Origin: Sanderia malayensis
Taxonomy: Eukaryota; Cnidaria; Scyphozoa; Semaeostomeae; Pelagiidae
Reading direction: 5' to 3'
DNA length: 64,000 nt
NCBI GenBank assembly: GCA_013076295.1
Contig: RQOL01000519.1
Coordinates: 62,001 to 126,000, forward strand
Position 1 is the first letter of the stretch. Every line of letters starts with the position of its first letter. Both the position numbers and the translations under genes were made by a program. Below the pieces are notes generated by a model, which saw only the letters and a program-made list of their open reading frames with translations, ran no database searches and was not told where the DNA came from. Below are positions 1 to 12,000 of the stretch, piece by piece.

Positions 1-1490
1 TGGTCATAATAATACAAAGAGAAATGTTTCAAGAGTGGAAAAGGTTGAACAGATAAATACAAAGAATGTTTTGAAAAAAGTTGTTGAATATAACCGAGAT
101 GGTTCGCGAAATGTTGAGTCGAAATTAGCGACGATACCAATTCACAAAGCTGAAGAAGAAATGAAGAAGTTGAGAGATAAAAATGGAAAGCTTGACCCAG
201 GTAAACGATATGTTTTATTACATCATTACATTATTTTATTATTGTTATTGTCACGCAGTTGTTTACTGCTAAACCAGTCACCGTGATATGTGCTTATTGT
301 AAAGATGCTTCTCCCTGTGTTAGCGCATATTCTTTTCACTTCTACCGCTGGCTCCAGGATCGCAGGCTGATTTAACCACGTGATTTTTTGCAGCGCATCT
401 GATTGGCTTAAAGGCGACATCAGAAAGCGGTCAAACGTTACCTGGATTGATTTGTCCATTCTGTGGGAAGCATACTGTGAAGTCGTACAGTGTCTGGCGA
501 AAGAACAACGCGCCGGCTATGATAGAAGGGTTGTTTAAGGACGGTATATCCGTGATCAGAGCTTGCAGACGATGTGTTCCTTATCCTGTTGATAAAAAAG
601 AAAAGAAGCCAGAAGTGAAGAACGCTTCATCAAAGAAGAAACTAAAAAACAATCCTATTCCGGTGAAAGCACAATCCGACGTGAAATCACCGAGAGACAA
701 TAATAATTTTTATTTACGAAGTTGTGTTAACACAAGTACGAAGGATGCAAGGATTGTTGGGAAATTGCAAGCCCCGAGGAGCACTTTGCAGGTCGAAATT
801 GAAGCTATTAATACTTGTAATGGCTTTTCTCCTGTAAAAGGGCAAGTTCAAATCAAAGGTGTCGTAACTGAGGTCAAAAGTGATGTAGCAAAGGCCAAAA
901 ATGACGTAGCAAAGGTCAAGCTTGATGCAACAAAAGTTAAAAATGATGCAGCAAAGGTTGAGGTAGCAAAAGGAGCGATTGTCAAAAGTGGAGTGGTACA
1001 GGTCAAAGGTGACGTAGCGAAGGTCAAATGTGATGCAACAAAGGTTAAGGGTGATGCAGGAAAGGTTGAGGTAGCAAAAGGAGCGATTGTCAAAAGTGGA
1101 GTGGTACAGGTCAAAGGTGATGTATCAAAGTTCAAATGTGATGCAACAAAAGTTAAGGATGATGCAGCAAAGGTTAAAGTTGACGTAGCAAAGGGAGTGA
1201 TTGTCAAAAGTGGATTCGCACAGGTTAAAGGTGACGTAACAAGGCCTAAAGGTGACTCACCACGGGTCAACATTAATGTAGCAGAACTTAGAGTGGAACT
1301 ATCGAAGGTTAAAGTTCATAAATTGCAATATGGTGGTAATACGTTGAAAAGAAGTGGTGTGACAAGTAGCCAGGAAGCATTCCAACCGAAGAAAGCGAAG
1401 GTCGACGAGGAAAGAAAAAGGCAACTTTCAAAGCGACAACCTCTGACTGGTCTGGAATGTTTTGAAATGCTAACAACAGATGAATCCTGA
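1..1490 (+). CDS. CxxC-CxxC protein with Lys-rich repeat tail, 5' truncated
   Basis: Two exons are visible. The first is open from base 2 to 200 (donor GT at 201, phase 1); the second runs 394-1490 after an acceptor at 391-393 and ends in TGA. The join restores one frame, giving about 431 residues; the true start lies upstream of the window. Just after the junction is a possible zinc-binding pair, CPFC and CRRC, separated by about 35 residues. The C-terminal half (about 840-1310) is a degenerate repeat rich in K, V, D and A (units like KVKGDVAKVK and VAKGAIVKSGVVQ), strongly basic and probably disordered or coiled. I do not recognise the family. A nucleic-acid-binding or chromatin role is a guess from the basic tail and CxxC motifs. 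The opposite strand is also open across the repeat, a side effect of composition. Confidence 0.7.
840..1310 (+). repeat. Degenerate in-frame coding repeat (KVK.DVAKV / VAKGAIVKSGV)
   Basis: The coding sequence repeats short AARGTTRARRRTGA-like units. A longer block, about 120 bp, containing VEVAKGAIVKSGVVQVKGDV occurs nearly identically at about 958-1020 and 1066-1130 and more diverged at about 1180-1240. This indicates recent internal duplication within the last exon of the CxxC gene. Confidence 0.75.
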
Positions 1491-3024
1491 TTTATATAAT
1501 TATGAACGAAACAAATGCCCAGCATTTTCTAAGTTATTTCGCTAAATCAACGTTTTTAAACACTTTTAAACTCAGTTTGAAATATCACATGAACACGAAA
1601 ATGAACACTACGTAAGTTCATTATAATTACCATTATAGTTTTTTGTGTAAATATGTGCACCAAATATTTGCATACTTGAGTATTATTATTGAGGGTTTTT
1701 GAAATATCTATTTGATTTGATGCCTTTTTCATGTGTAACTGCATTGTTTTTATATTTTTTCGTTGTCGTTGTTGTTTTAATATATAAAATTAACCATCTA
1801 ATTATATATGAATTAACCGTAACATTGGTTTAACAGTATTCTTCCATTCTTTGTTTATCATCTGCTGATCTGCAGTGCCTTTGCAACTGCAACCTCTCTT
1901 CCGTTGTACACTGCAAGAGAGGTTGCTTGGTCATCTATTTGGAGAAAGGTATGTGCTGATGCTTTTCAAATTGCATTTATTTTGCTTTGCTGTCAATATA
2001 GCTTCATGCTTGTTGAGAATTGGCTCAAATTTCAATCGAAACAATCTTCGGATGATGTGTAGTGGATTAACACGTTACCATTTGTAGCCCAAGCATTCTT
2101 CAAAGGAAATCAACGATGCAGGTTTCTCAAGAGGGCCGCAAACGACGGACCAATGTAACGTGGAATAATGGAATGCGAACCAAAAAGAGTGTAGGAACGC
2201 AGGTTTGTGTGCCAACGTTATTGTTTGATCAAATTTACTTTGATGCTTGCTTCATCCTTTGGAGCAATTTTGAACTTCTCAAGACTATCAATATAACGGA
2301 TAAGATAATTCAAAGTTTAGACTATGAGAGCTCTCTCATGTTACCAGTGGTTGGAGTGGCACACTACGTGGTCCGCAAATTACATATAAACATTGCTCCA
2401 AGGTGCTGAGAAATCAAAATTCAGCCACTGCGTTTCACTTGTACAAGTCTCAGCAAGTAACACAGTATGAGTTAATAAAAGCAAGACGCAGATTTGAATT
2501 CTTGGTTATTGAGAAGAATAATAAATTATTTTGAAGCTTGCTTTAGCGAGTAAGCCTCAATTTTGAAGTTTGCTTCTGTGAGTAAGGCTTGGATTCGACA
2601 AAACACAAATCGTTGTATTTTATTTTGTAGGTTGAGAAGGCTTGCATGTACATTCATTTGAGATTAACAATACTTGATAGAGTGAAAATGATACTTCCGT
2701 GCTTGTGGTAGTATCTGAAATGCAGTCTGTCAACCAATGCAAGCCCAGCCGTTAACTTTAACAGTGTTTATTTGTTGACATTAATCTTCATGTATTGATA
2801 GTTTGATTAATATTTGATTCCTTCGAATGTGGGCAATTAATTGTTTGTTTGATCAGGTTCATGTGCAAAGAACTCGAGATTAAGTCATTGTAATTAATTC
2901 GATTCAGCATTGCTGCCTTCGAGCACTGCCTTGCAAGTTGCATTGCATGAAAGGTATACGATACGATATTCAACTGTTTCTTGCTTTTTATCCACTCGAA
3001 ACAGATTAAACTTGAAGTACATCC
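1491..3024. other. Intergenic region with weak coding-like segments
   Basis: Between the end of the CxxC gene and the start of the thrombospondin-like gene. Two short segments look exon-like but could not be joined with confidence: about 1874-1950 (acceptor TGCAG, then an open frame containing ATSLPLYTAREVAWSSIWRK, donor GTATGT), which could continue at about 2020 to a TAG, and an open frame 2116-2409. Neither matches a family I know. The rest (2411-3024) is AT-rich with nothing recognisable. Confidence 0.3.
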
Positions 3025-6000
3025 ATGGAGACAAAAGCAGATGAACCCCTCGTGTCAAACAAACCAGTAAGCCTGTTCAATGGAACTAAAAAGAACAAAA
3101 TTACACCAGTCGATGATGTAAATAAAAATGAGGCAAGTTGCAAACAGTTGTTTATATTTTTGTATTTTTGTTTCACATTTTGTTTTGTTTGTCTCAGATA
3201 TATTTGATCTTTGTACCAAAGTGATACCTCTTGTAATTGTGCCTTCTTTAGAGGTGTGTGACCTCTTTTAAGAGAGCTATATCTTTGCAAGAGCCTCTTT
3301 TGAAACTACTTTCGTCCCTTTCGAAGAATTCTCTCCTATTCCAGTCTGCACATACGGCGACATTTGAAATAAGAGAGCCTGACGGTAATGGCAATGAGCT
3401 TGACGAAAAAACGATAAAAAGAGACAGCCTCATACGGAAGAGGATAGTGAAGATATCTCTTATTGCTACAGTTGCTTTGGTTATCATATTACTTTCAATT
3501 GTTTTGCCACTGGGTATGAACAGCTGTTATTCTCTTCTCAAACTCATCTTAATCAAAATGTGTCGTTTTACTTCGCATACTCACAAGTAAAATATCTGCT
3601 TATCTTAATTTGGAGTTTGCAATTTCAGTTTTGGTGCCCGAGAAACAAGTTTCGAACAAACCCAAGCCAACAAAAGTGTTGACAACAAATACAACTACTT
3701 CCTCAACTGTCATGACGAATTCGACCGTTTTTATGACGACTTCCACCAAGAAGGCAACAACAACAACGAGACAGCCACGTAAGATACATATGCATGCATG
3801 CATTACATATTATCTATTTGGTAAAGCGGGTTAAAACCTACGTGTCAACCTACGAAATGATATGGATCTATAAGATGTCGTTTTATTGCAAAATATCCCC
3901 AATCATTCCTAAATTTGAAGAGTTTTTAACAATACCAAGACCCGACAATAAAGTAACACAGACAGACCATGGTCTATACACTATCGGCCTTTGGCAGTAT
4001 ACAGTATACGTATTGCATTTTTGTCATTAATTTGATTTTGCTTACTTCGTATCAAGCTCTACAATGCTCATATCTGATGTACGTCGTCAGCAATGGCGTT
4101 CTGAATTGCGTTGGTCAGAATATTGGAAACGAGTGTTCAGTCAGTTGTGATATTGGCTACAGCCTTGTACCATCTACAGGAAGACACAACTGTACCAATG
4201 TTAATGGCAGTCTTACTTGGTCTGGAGCAAAAGGCCAATGCCAGCCGAAGTCTTGTTCTAGCAAACCGGTACGTAGTAAAACGAATGCAAGAATGCATCA
4301 TAAACGTTCTTTTATTCACTAACAGACCACTTCAACATTTGCATTTCTTTGAACAGCAACGACATGAGTATACTTCATTTTGATTATTTAAAGAATAGTT
4401 CATTTTGATTATTTACAGAATCTTTCAAACGCGACATCTCAGTCTTGGGTCTGTACAAAGGGTTTGCAAGTTGGAAGTATTTGCAACTTGAACTGCAGAC
4501 AGCAGGGTTACCAGTCGCTCAATCCAATAACCACTTGCTTGTTTGGCAATAAATGGAGCACAGGGTGGACAGGTTGTTTTGCGAGTTAGCTACTACTATT
4601 CTTGTTGTGTATTGTGTATAGCTCTCCTGTCCCTCGCATAATATCAGAACTTTTGTCAATCATTATAACGCAATATCATTTCTCCTAAATGGCTGTAGGA
4701 TGCATCGTAACAGACGCATGCGCAGCTGGTCTGCACAATTGCAGCTCGTTGGCTGACTGCATCGCTGGCACACCTGGTATGTTTAGCTGCACGTGTCAAA
4801 TTGGATATGCTGGTGACGGGTGGCATTGTGCTAACGACACAGATTCAGATGGAGTGCCAGATAACAGACTTAGTTGCGCATCGAAATCTTGTCAGAAGGA
4901 TAATTGCGTCTCTACTCCGAATAGTGGACAGGAAGATCTTGATAATGATGGCACTGGTGAGCTGAAAGCTTGACTTGGCTTGGCTTTGCTCAACGTCGCT
5001 TGACTTAGCTTAACTTGGCTTAACTTTGCTTGACTTGGCTTGGCTTTGTTCAACGACGCTTGACTATGCTGTTGTCTGCTTTAACTTGACTTGCCTTGCC
5101 TTGGTTTTGATTGCCCCCGGGTCTTTGCACTTTCCTTAGCTTTTTTCCCCATTCTATTTTGCTCACGATATTATGCCGCTTTTTCCAACTCTTGTTAATT
5201 ATGTTAGTTATATTAATTATGTTAATTATTTGCAGGTGACGCGTGCGATGATGATGATGATAATGATGGAATAACAGACAAACTTGACAACTGTCCGCTT
5301 GTTTATAATCCCAATCAGAATGACACAGACTTGGATGGTATTGGTGATGCATGTGATAATTGCCGGAACATAAACAATACGGACCAACGTGATACCAATT
5401 CTAACGGCATTGGAGATGCATGCGAAATGGACGCAGATGGCGATGGTGTGAATAATACACTTGATAATTGTCCGCTGGTGTATAACTCGGACCAGCGAGA
5501 CAAGGATAATGATACTGTTGGTGATGCATGTGACAACTGTCCTATGATGGTCAACCGATTACAGACTGACGCTAATGATAATCTGATTGGAGATGCGTGT
5601 GAGATTCATGTTGATTCTGATTCCGATGGTATTACGGATGATGCTGATAATTGCATTCTGATACCAAATGGAGACCAGGTATATGAAATACTCTCTATCA
5701 ATACTCTTATTTTATTGCAACGCTTTTTTCCACAGATCTTCCATGGGCAAATCGTGTCGAGCATCAAAGTTTTGAAATATATTGTAGTTTGCTATTTGTG
5801 ACCCAAATTTCAATCAATTTTGAATTTTCGAATTTTGGCTTTCATTGTGGATGGATAAACTACTTCACTAGTTGCAAGCAAACGTAAACCCCAACCTTTG
5901 AAACCATTTAATCCTGGTTGTGCTTGAACCCCTCTTTATTACCACATAAATTTTCAGAATTGGAGCCTGGATATTATGTTAAGCTTTGCTAGATAAAATT

Positions 6001-9000
6001 AGAATAGCTTTAAATCAATTTTTCAGACTGACAATGATAAAGACGGGATTGGTGATGTTTGTGACAGTGATAAAGACAATGATGGAGTTCCGAACATTAT
6101 TGATAATTGTCCTCTTGTTCATAATCCAAATCAGGTACGTAAACTATTTAATTGTTTTCATTTTGTTATTTCTCTTTCCGTCAGAATGAAACTGATTTAA
6201 TTGTCTTTTTATTTAACAGACTGATGTAAACAAAAACAAAATTGGCGATGCGTGTGAAGATGATGATGATGGGGACGGTGTTCCAAATAGCAAGGTTTGT
6301 ATCTTATTTTGGAAAGTTCGATTTTTGATTTCTCGACTTAGGGCTTTCATGCTGGATACATAAAGTTATTCACTAGTCGTGAGCATTTGAAATTTTTAAC
6401 TTTTGAACCAAGTGTTCTAGAAAGCTGAAAATTGTTTTAACGTGATCAGAAGGCCCTAAATAGTATGTTTTGATCATTTGTGAGCCAAATTTCAATCAAT
6501 TTCGATTTTTGATTTCTCGACTTTAGGCTCTCATGATGGATAGCTACATAAAGTTATTCACTAGTCGCGAGCATTTGAAATTTGTAACTTTTGAACCAAA
6601 GGTTCTAGAAAGCTGAAAATTGTTCCAACGTGATCAGAAGGCCCTAAATAGTATGTTTTGATCATTTGTGAGCCAAATTTCAATCAATTTCGATTTTTAA
6701 TTTCTCGACTTTAGGCTCTCATGATGGATACATAAAGTTATTCACTACTCGCGAGCATTCGAAATTTGTAACTTTTGAACCAAGTGTCCTAGAAAGCTGA
6801 AAATTGTTTCGACGTGATCAGAAGGCCCTAAATAGTATGTTTTGATCATTTGTGAGCCAAATTTCAATCAATTTCGATTTTTGATTTCTCGACTTTAGGC
6901 TCTCATGATGGATAGCTACATAAAGTTATTCACTAGTCGCGAGCATTTGAAATTTGTAACTTTTGAACCAAGTGTCCTAGAAAGCTGAAAATTGTTTCAA
7001 CGTGATCAGAAGGCCCTAAATAGTATGTTTTGATCATTTGTGAGCCAAATTTCAATCAATTTCGATTTTTGATTTCTCGACTTTAGGCTCTCATGATGGA
7101 TACTTTAAGTTATTCACTACTTGCAATCCATGCACGCAAACCGTTTTAAACTAAGCATGCTTTGATATTTTTATTGTGCAGCAATGTAAAAACGTTGTGT
7201 AATGAGTCTTTTGTGCTGTTGCAGGACGATTTTCCACTGAATGCGAGCAAAAACCAAACAGATTTCAGAAAATTCAACCAGATTATTTTTGACGACAAGG
7301 GTATCGACCAGCCACCTCCCAAGTGGTTTTTGTTTGATCAAGGCAGAGAAATTCTACAAACTGTTAATGGGTAAGATCATGGAATTGTTCTTCTTCATCA
7401 CCTCTTGAAGATGGATGGTTTTAATATGTTGCATGTCAATGATCTTCACAGGCGAAGCCTCGTGTAACAAAACTCATGGTTGTTCTTTTTAGAAATCCAG
7501 GTGCACTTATTGGCAAAAGTAATTTTGGGCATTTGATTTTTACTGGGACATTATCAATACGAAGTCCAGATAATGGCACCAGACCCGATGATGATTATGT
7601 TGGTATAATATTTGGATTTCAAAGTAACAGGTTCTTTTCAACATAACTGTTCATACATTTGTTATTTTGTTTTTTGAGGAAGGGATGGCATTTTTTGAGT
7701 GATTTAAAAGTGCCCTTTTTATTTTTCCAGGAAGTTCTATGTTTGCTCGTGGAAGAGAAGAAAGCAAAGCTATAGCATCACTGGCTCGACATTGCCTTAC
7801 CCTCGAGCATATGGAAGACAAGGAATTAGCTTGAAGGTAATTAATAATTAGCAATAATGATATATAACTTAGATATTTAATAGTAAATGAATACGATAAC
7901 TTAGTATACAATACAATGCATACATGAATTGAATGCAGCACATACAAAACTTAATATGCGAACACATTGGCCTAATTTTTAGAAATTTCAGTCAACCACT
8001 GGTCCAGGCGAGAGTTTGCGCGATGCATTATGGGAAACTGGCAATGCTATCAACCAATCAACGTTACTCTGGCACGACCAGACTCCTAAATGGGAATTCG
8101 ACGTGTCATATCAATGGAATTTAATACATGATCCAGACTCAGGACGAATTAGAATTCGTTGGTATCAAGTTAGTAAAACCTTGAAGCACTGAAAACCATT
8201 GCTATTCTCTTTTATCATTTTTATCACACTCGTGGAGTGGATTATTCAAGCTAAGGCAATAAAAATGGTTATATCTTTGTAGGAGACTTTCAAATCCTAA
8301 GAACGTTGTCAATTTGAAGGATTTTTTCTAAGCTTAACTTCAAATAGAGTTAGCTATATCTGCCCACTGGAATATATTATAATTGATTAAATTGTTTATT
8401 AATTTTAGGGAAAGAACCTTATATCTGATTCTGGTAACATTGTTGACAGAACCTTGCGTGGGGGTCGTGTTGGAGTGTATGTTTTCTCACAACAAAATGT
8501 TTATTTCTCAGCAATGACAACAAAGCTATCTCAGGTTTGAAACCTTGTAATCAAACAACCTTTATAACGTAGCCATATTTGATGACGTAACCGTCTCATT
8601 GGCTAATCGAAAAAAAAACTATTTTTAGTGGGAATACTATAAAGTACATTCACTCAGAAAGAATTATATTTGCGCATTTTTGTAAAAGGTGAAGAATTAT
8701 GCCATGGAATTTAATGGAAACAATAGTTATATTGATTTTGGAAAGTGGAGAGACATTCTCAATGGAAAATCATCATTTACGATTGATCTTTGGACCTATA
8801 TAGATGGAACAAGGTTAGTTGTTTTATTTTAGAAGTGAAACAGCAACATATCATGTCCCAAAAACATTCATGAACTGGCTGCATCTATAACAATATGTTC
8901 TCTGTCTATTATCTTTTCAGCAATGTAACATGTGAAGTTGGAGATAAGATTGATTTTGGTAGTGATCATGGATCTAATTATGGAATTTTTACACAAGACC

Positions 9001-12000
9001 AAACAGATGAATTGGAGTGGCATCTATCAAACTTAGCCCCTGCTGCGCCATGTAGTGGACCAGGCTTTGATCACACGACAAACAACGGATCAGGATTTTT
9101 CATTTTCTTTAATTCGGATTATTATTTCCGAGGTGCAACATACGGAGATCGAGTATGTACCTCATGTTTTATCATCGTTTCTTAGTCTACCTATTACCCT
9201 ATTATGTAGTTTCTTTGATGCCCATGGTCCTCATTTTACTACTTAGATAAGTACAGAAGCACAGATACAACTGAACTGAAACGACTTCTGTTTTGTAGGC
9301 TCGCTTACTGACTCCTTGGTTCCCTGCGACAAGCTCATGCTCAGTGGAACTGTTTCTTCACATGTGGGATGGCTCAGTGACTGGGACCGCGATGGGAAGT
9401 TTTCAAATTGATGTGCGCACTATTGAAGGAGCCTGGAACCAAGTATTATGGGTTAAAGGTAATCAGAACAACACATGGCACAGAAAAAACGTGCTACTAA
9501 AGGTTGGTTGTTGTTGTTCAATTGTTTATGCAGATATGATTGTGTGCAAATAAAAGGGTAAGGGTTACAGTACAGAAGAGCACAGAGCCGAACGATTTTG
9601 GTCAACAATTTTTGCTTTAGCCGCGTTTGCGAAGTTGGAATGGATTTAGAGGACACACGATGTTGTCAGAATATATTCAGCAAATGCAGGCAAAATATAT
9701 CAAACTTTACGAAGCGATAAATGTGCTTAGAATACAAATAACAACAAATGTTTCCTACCTTACACTCAGCCAAATCTTTCACTTTTGATTGATATAAATC
9801 TTCGAAACTTCCAGTGACGATTGGTCAGGTAAAACAAGCTTTTAGTGCAGTAATTTAATGGCCTACACTCGAGGAGAAAGTGGCCCTGTTGTGAAAATCT
9901 TCCTGTGCTGAATAACTAGAAAGTTCCGTCGATATGCCATGCTTCATGGCTCAAAAGTTAAAAACTATTAAGTTTGCACGAGAAAGAAAGTATTTCATAA
10001 AAGCGTGAGAATTACGAACAAAAGAAACACAATTTCCTTTTACGCACTCAAAGATTACATATTTTAGACAAAGAAATATACTTTAAGAAATATAAAAAGT
10101 ACAAAATACGAGCATGCAGTTGTTCATGAGCAAATTGGTTTTGGTAATTGCAATGTTGAAATCAATTTGGGAAGAATTTCATGTTGCAATGTTTTATCCG
10201 TCATATCCATAAAGCTTAAGTCAATGTAACTATTGAAATTTAGTCCCTCTGGCATTTCACATGACTTTAGCCTGATTGCTAATGCATTTGAGCCTGGCTT
10301 GACTTGTTCAAGTAGACTGAAATCTCTTTTTATGAACTCCGGTGTCAAGACAAATATTAGTCTCGAAGACCTTTGAATCCCGGCGGTGAAATATCTAGAA
10401 ATAACAACGAATTCGGATATTTCACCTGTATACTTGTGAGAGAATAATAAACTAAAATTAAAATATGGTTTTGTCTCTAGAGATAGGCTTACCGCTGCAA
10501 ATCATCGTAATTTGCTTTCATTTTTACGTTGTATCGTTTTGCTTCCAGAAGGCCTTTCAACCAATTTTTCACCCATCTTGTATCTCGTTTGCTGTGGAAT
10601 ATGTACACGTCATATTCATCCACCACTGCTCAAAATAAGGATGAATTTAAGATTTAAGACCACAACTAAAGCCTATCTCATCTCACAACTTCATTATACA
10701 ATGCATCCTAAACATTTAATAATTTTCAAAATCCACCCACCCCATTCTGGATCGATAGTTTGTTTTTCTTTGGTGATAAATCTTGGATATCTTGCACTGT
10801 GGCTGGGTCTGTTGTGTCTCATGTTATGTTGGTAATCTTGCATTTTCGTCATGGCTGAAAATGCATTCAATGCGTGTAGATGTGAAATGTGCTGACTTCG
10901 TAACATCACTGCTCTATTCTCGCTCATTTTGTTCATGCTACTCCAAGCAAGTTCTAAATAAATACAGATGTATTGAATAAATAACTTTGCAATGCATATA
11001 TATTACATTTGATATTATATATTTAACAAAATAACTTTGCGATGCAGTTAAGAAATGCTGCTTTCGTGCTTAATTCTTGACTTTACACTTAGGACAATAA
11101 TATAGCTATTGCGATATACATTTGCATTGCAAATTTGTGAACTGCACAAAGGAATTTGGTTAGGAGTAGAACCGTTGTGGTTTATTAGACTCTGATATTA
11201 TTAATTATTCACTTGACGCTTTTTTGTAGCCAAGCATAAAGAACTATGAAGATATCCAAGTTCGTTTTACGGCAATCAGAGGCGCAATTAGCCGTTGTGG
11301 AGATATTGCCATGGATGACATAAAGTTTGGGTATGGAATAAAGATAGATAGATCTGGTTTTGTAAGAGCTATGAATCTGTTAGTGGATTAATCAGGTTGG
11401 CAATTTTCATTATCAGGGCTGGCTGTGGATTGAAGATCAGAGCTGCTTGTGAAGATAACAGAAATGATATCATTGGTTCATTATCTAATGAAGGTAAGAA
11501 AGCCACCTACCACTGTTGCATCTCCTTGGTAATAGCTTCCCATGATCCTCTTCCTTCGCAATCTTCTTTCCTCCGCTTCTATTGGCCGATTTGACTGGCG
11601 CGCTTTTGATCCTGTTCACACGAATATTATGCTGACGTCCCTCGCGACCCGCGAAGTCCCTGCGCACCTCTGTTTCATACGCGGTTAAAACGCGTTTCCA
11701 AAAGGCATGATTATCTTGGATTGTTGTAGCTCTGATCCCGCGGAACCCGCGTATGTCCTCGAGACTGCTGAACAAACTCGGTGGGTCATCCAGTCTGCTC
11801 GCAGGACGAGAGCCTGCAGAAAGACATCAAAATATTGTTACGAAAAATATTTTGTCAAATGCACATTTCCCCCGGTTATTAGGAGCAATGCTATACAACC
11901 TATGTCAGCGATCAAGGACAAACAGGGGGGAACTCTATTGCTTGAATGACTGAAATACTGGCCAAGTGTGAGAGTCATTTTATTTACAGTATTCTTGAGA

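Noticed and set aside
848..1273. Minus-strand 141-residue ORF over the Lys-rich repeat
   Set aside because: It is the mirror of the repeat on the coding strand; composition is driven by the plus-strand codons.
6305..7125. CRISPR-like array
   Set aside because: Units are 184-188 bp with no short repeat/unique spacer pattern; it is a tandem satellite in an animal intron.
10512..10835. Plus-strand 107-residue ORF
   Set aside because: It overlaps the TIR-domain exons in antisense and has no match of its own.
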